DNA of 64,000 bases from Aureimonas sp. OT7 (lineage in GTDB: Bacteria > Pseudomonadota > Alphaproteobacteria > Rhizobiales > Rhizobiaceae), in contig NZ_CP062167.1 in the NCBI RefSeq assembly GCF_014844055.1, positions 2,247,501-2,311,500 of the forward strand, read 5' to 3'. Shown piece after piece: positions 62,801 to 64,000 of this stretch (position 1 is its first letter; each line of letters starts with the position of its first letter). The notes beneath the pieces are model-generated. The model was not told the DNA's origin and ran no database searches. It saw only the letters and a list, made by a program, of their open reading frames with translations. Position numbers and translations under genes: made by a program.

Positions 62801-63343
62801 CTCTACCAGCAGATGCTGGAAGAGGCCGTCGCCGAAATGAAAGGCGAGGAGCCGGAGACGAATGGCATGTGGTCGCCGCAGATCACGCTCGGCACCGCGG
62901 TCATGATTCCCGAAAGCTACGTGCCCGACCTGCAATTGCGCATGACCCTGTATCGACGGCTGGCGGACCTGACCGACGCCAAGGAGATCGACGCGTTCGG
63001 CGCCGAGTTGATCGATCGGTTCGGCCCGCTTCCCCCGGAGGTGGACCATCTGCTCAAGGTAGTCTTCATCAAGGCGCTGTGCCGCAAGGCCAATGTCGAG
63101 AAACTGGATGCAGGGCCCAAGGGCGTCGTCGTGCAGTTCCGCGACAAGAACTTCGCCAATCCGGCTGCGCTGGTGCGCTTTATCGGAGAGCAGGGCGTGT
63201 CCGCCAAGATCCGGCCCGACCAGTCCATCGTCTTCATGCGGGATTGGCCGAAACCGGAACAGCGGCTCAACGGTGCCGCGGTCATCGCCACGCAACTGGC
63301 GCGCATGGTCGACAAGGCTCCCGAAGCCGCGAAGGCCGGATAA
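59828..63343 (+). CDS. mfd: Transcription-repair coupling factor Mfd
   Basis: 1,171 residues. The UvrB-like start is followed by the RNA-polymerase interaction domain ([21 protein letters not shown]) and the RecG-like motor: Walker A [58 protein letters not shown] and [17 protein letters not shown]. It releases stalled RNA polymerase at lesions and recruits UvrA. It overlaps sdhE. Confidence 0.97.
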   Translation: [1171 protein letters not shown]

Positions 63344-63347
63344 GACG

Positions 63348-63378
63348 AAAAACGGCAGGCGCTTTCAGGCGCCTGCCG
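63348..63378 (-). terminator. Terminator of the DEAD-box helicase gene
   Basis: Ten-base stem cggcaggcgc/gcgcctgccg (63353-63378, loop tttcag) followed on the minus strand by five T (63352-63348). It lies four bases past the mfd stop and 28 bases beyond the minus-strand gene, so it ends that transcript and may hinder mfd readthrough. Confidence 0.85.
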
Positions 63379-63406
63379 CTTGTCCGTTTCGACTGTTCGG
63401 TCGATG

Positions 63407-64000
<594 letters not shown>

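Overview
The window is GC-rich DNA from an alphaproteobacterium, most likely a member of the Rhizobiales (Hyphomicrobiales). The evidence is the group-like core block glmU-glmS-recG-sdhE-mfd at the right end, the Mrp/Pha antiporter operon, ABC importers with twin-arginine binding proteins, and an alphaproteobacterial style of manganese riboswitch. I cannot name the genus from sequence alone. There is one tRNA gene. I saw no rRNA, CRISPR array or intact insertion sequence.

Layout. 0-2.2 kb: a membrane methyltransferase, a Mn2+ riboswitch with its mntP efflux gene, and a frameshifted cytochrome b561 remnant. 2.3-11.9 kb: an arabinose-polymer utilisation locus with an ArsR-type regulator carrying a long extra domain, a GH51 arabinofuranosidase, a complete oligosaccharide/peptide-type ABC importer and a five-bladed-propeller glycosidase. 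13.2-25.6 kb (minus strand): the seven-gene mrpABCDEFG Na+/H+ antiporter operon, an AGCS amino acid:Na+ symporter, a translationally coupled cstA / cory-CC-star / ArsA-GET3-like ATPase operon, a YqaA-like protein, a K+-channel-like protein with a zinc ribbon, and a PAP2 phosphatase. 26.2-28.0 kb: a divergent reductase/XRE-regulator pair.

28.2-36.1 kb: an FCD-type GntR regulator divergent from a polyamine-type ABC importer operon. That operon also encodes an amidotransferase-like hydrolase (BPL_N domain, Cys-His-Glu triad visible) and a cytoplasmic gamma-glutamyltransferase, which suggests uptake and intracellular hydrolysis of a gamma-glutamyl or amide compound. 36.1-46.9 kb is accessory in character: an orphan gene, a broken aminoglycoside-adenylyltransferase-like gene, chromate resistance genes (rhodanese-ChrB, ChrA), an ECF41 sigma-factor locus with its expected target genes and two matching promoters, and a tyrosine recombinase lacking its first catalytic arginine. 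A related intergenic repeat recurs at about five places in 25.9-45.7 kb. 46.9-52.5 kb: a single 1,869-residue DUF4011-helicase-nuclease-DUF3320 protein, a strong candidate defence gene, followed by decayed DNA and tRNA-Lys(TTT), whose 3' end faces the accessory block.

53.2-64.0 kb returns to conserved chromosome: ccdA, glmU, glmS, recG (convergent with glmS, no gap), sdhE overlapping mfd, a terminator, and the 3' part of a DEAD-box RNA helicase gene cut by the window end.

Strongest leads for new biology: the cstA/cory-CC-star/GET3-like operon, the ABC importer with the amidotransferase-like protein and gamma-glutamyltransferase, the ECF41 regulon with its two promoters, and the large helicase-nuclease beside a probable tRNA attachment site.
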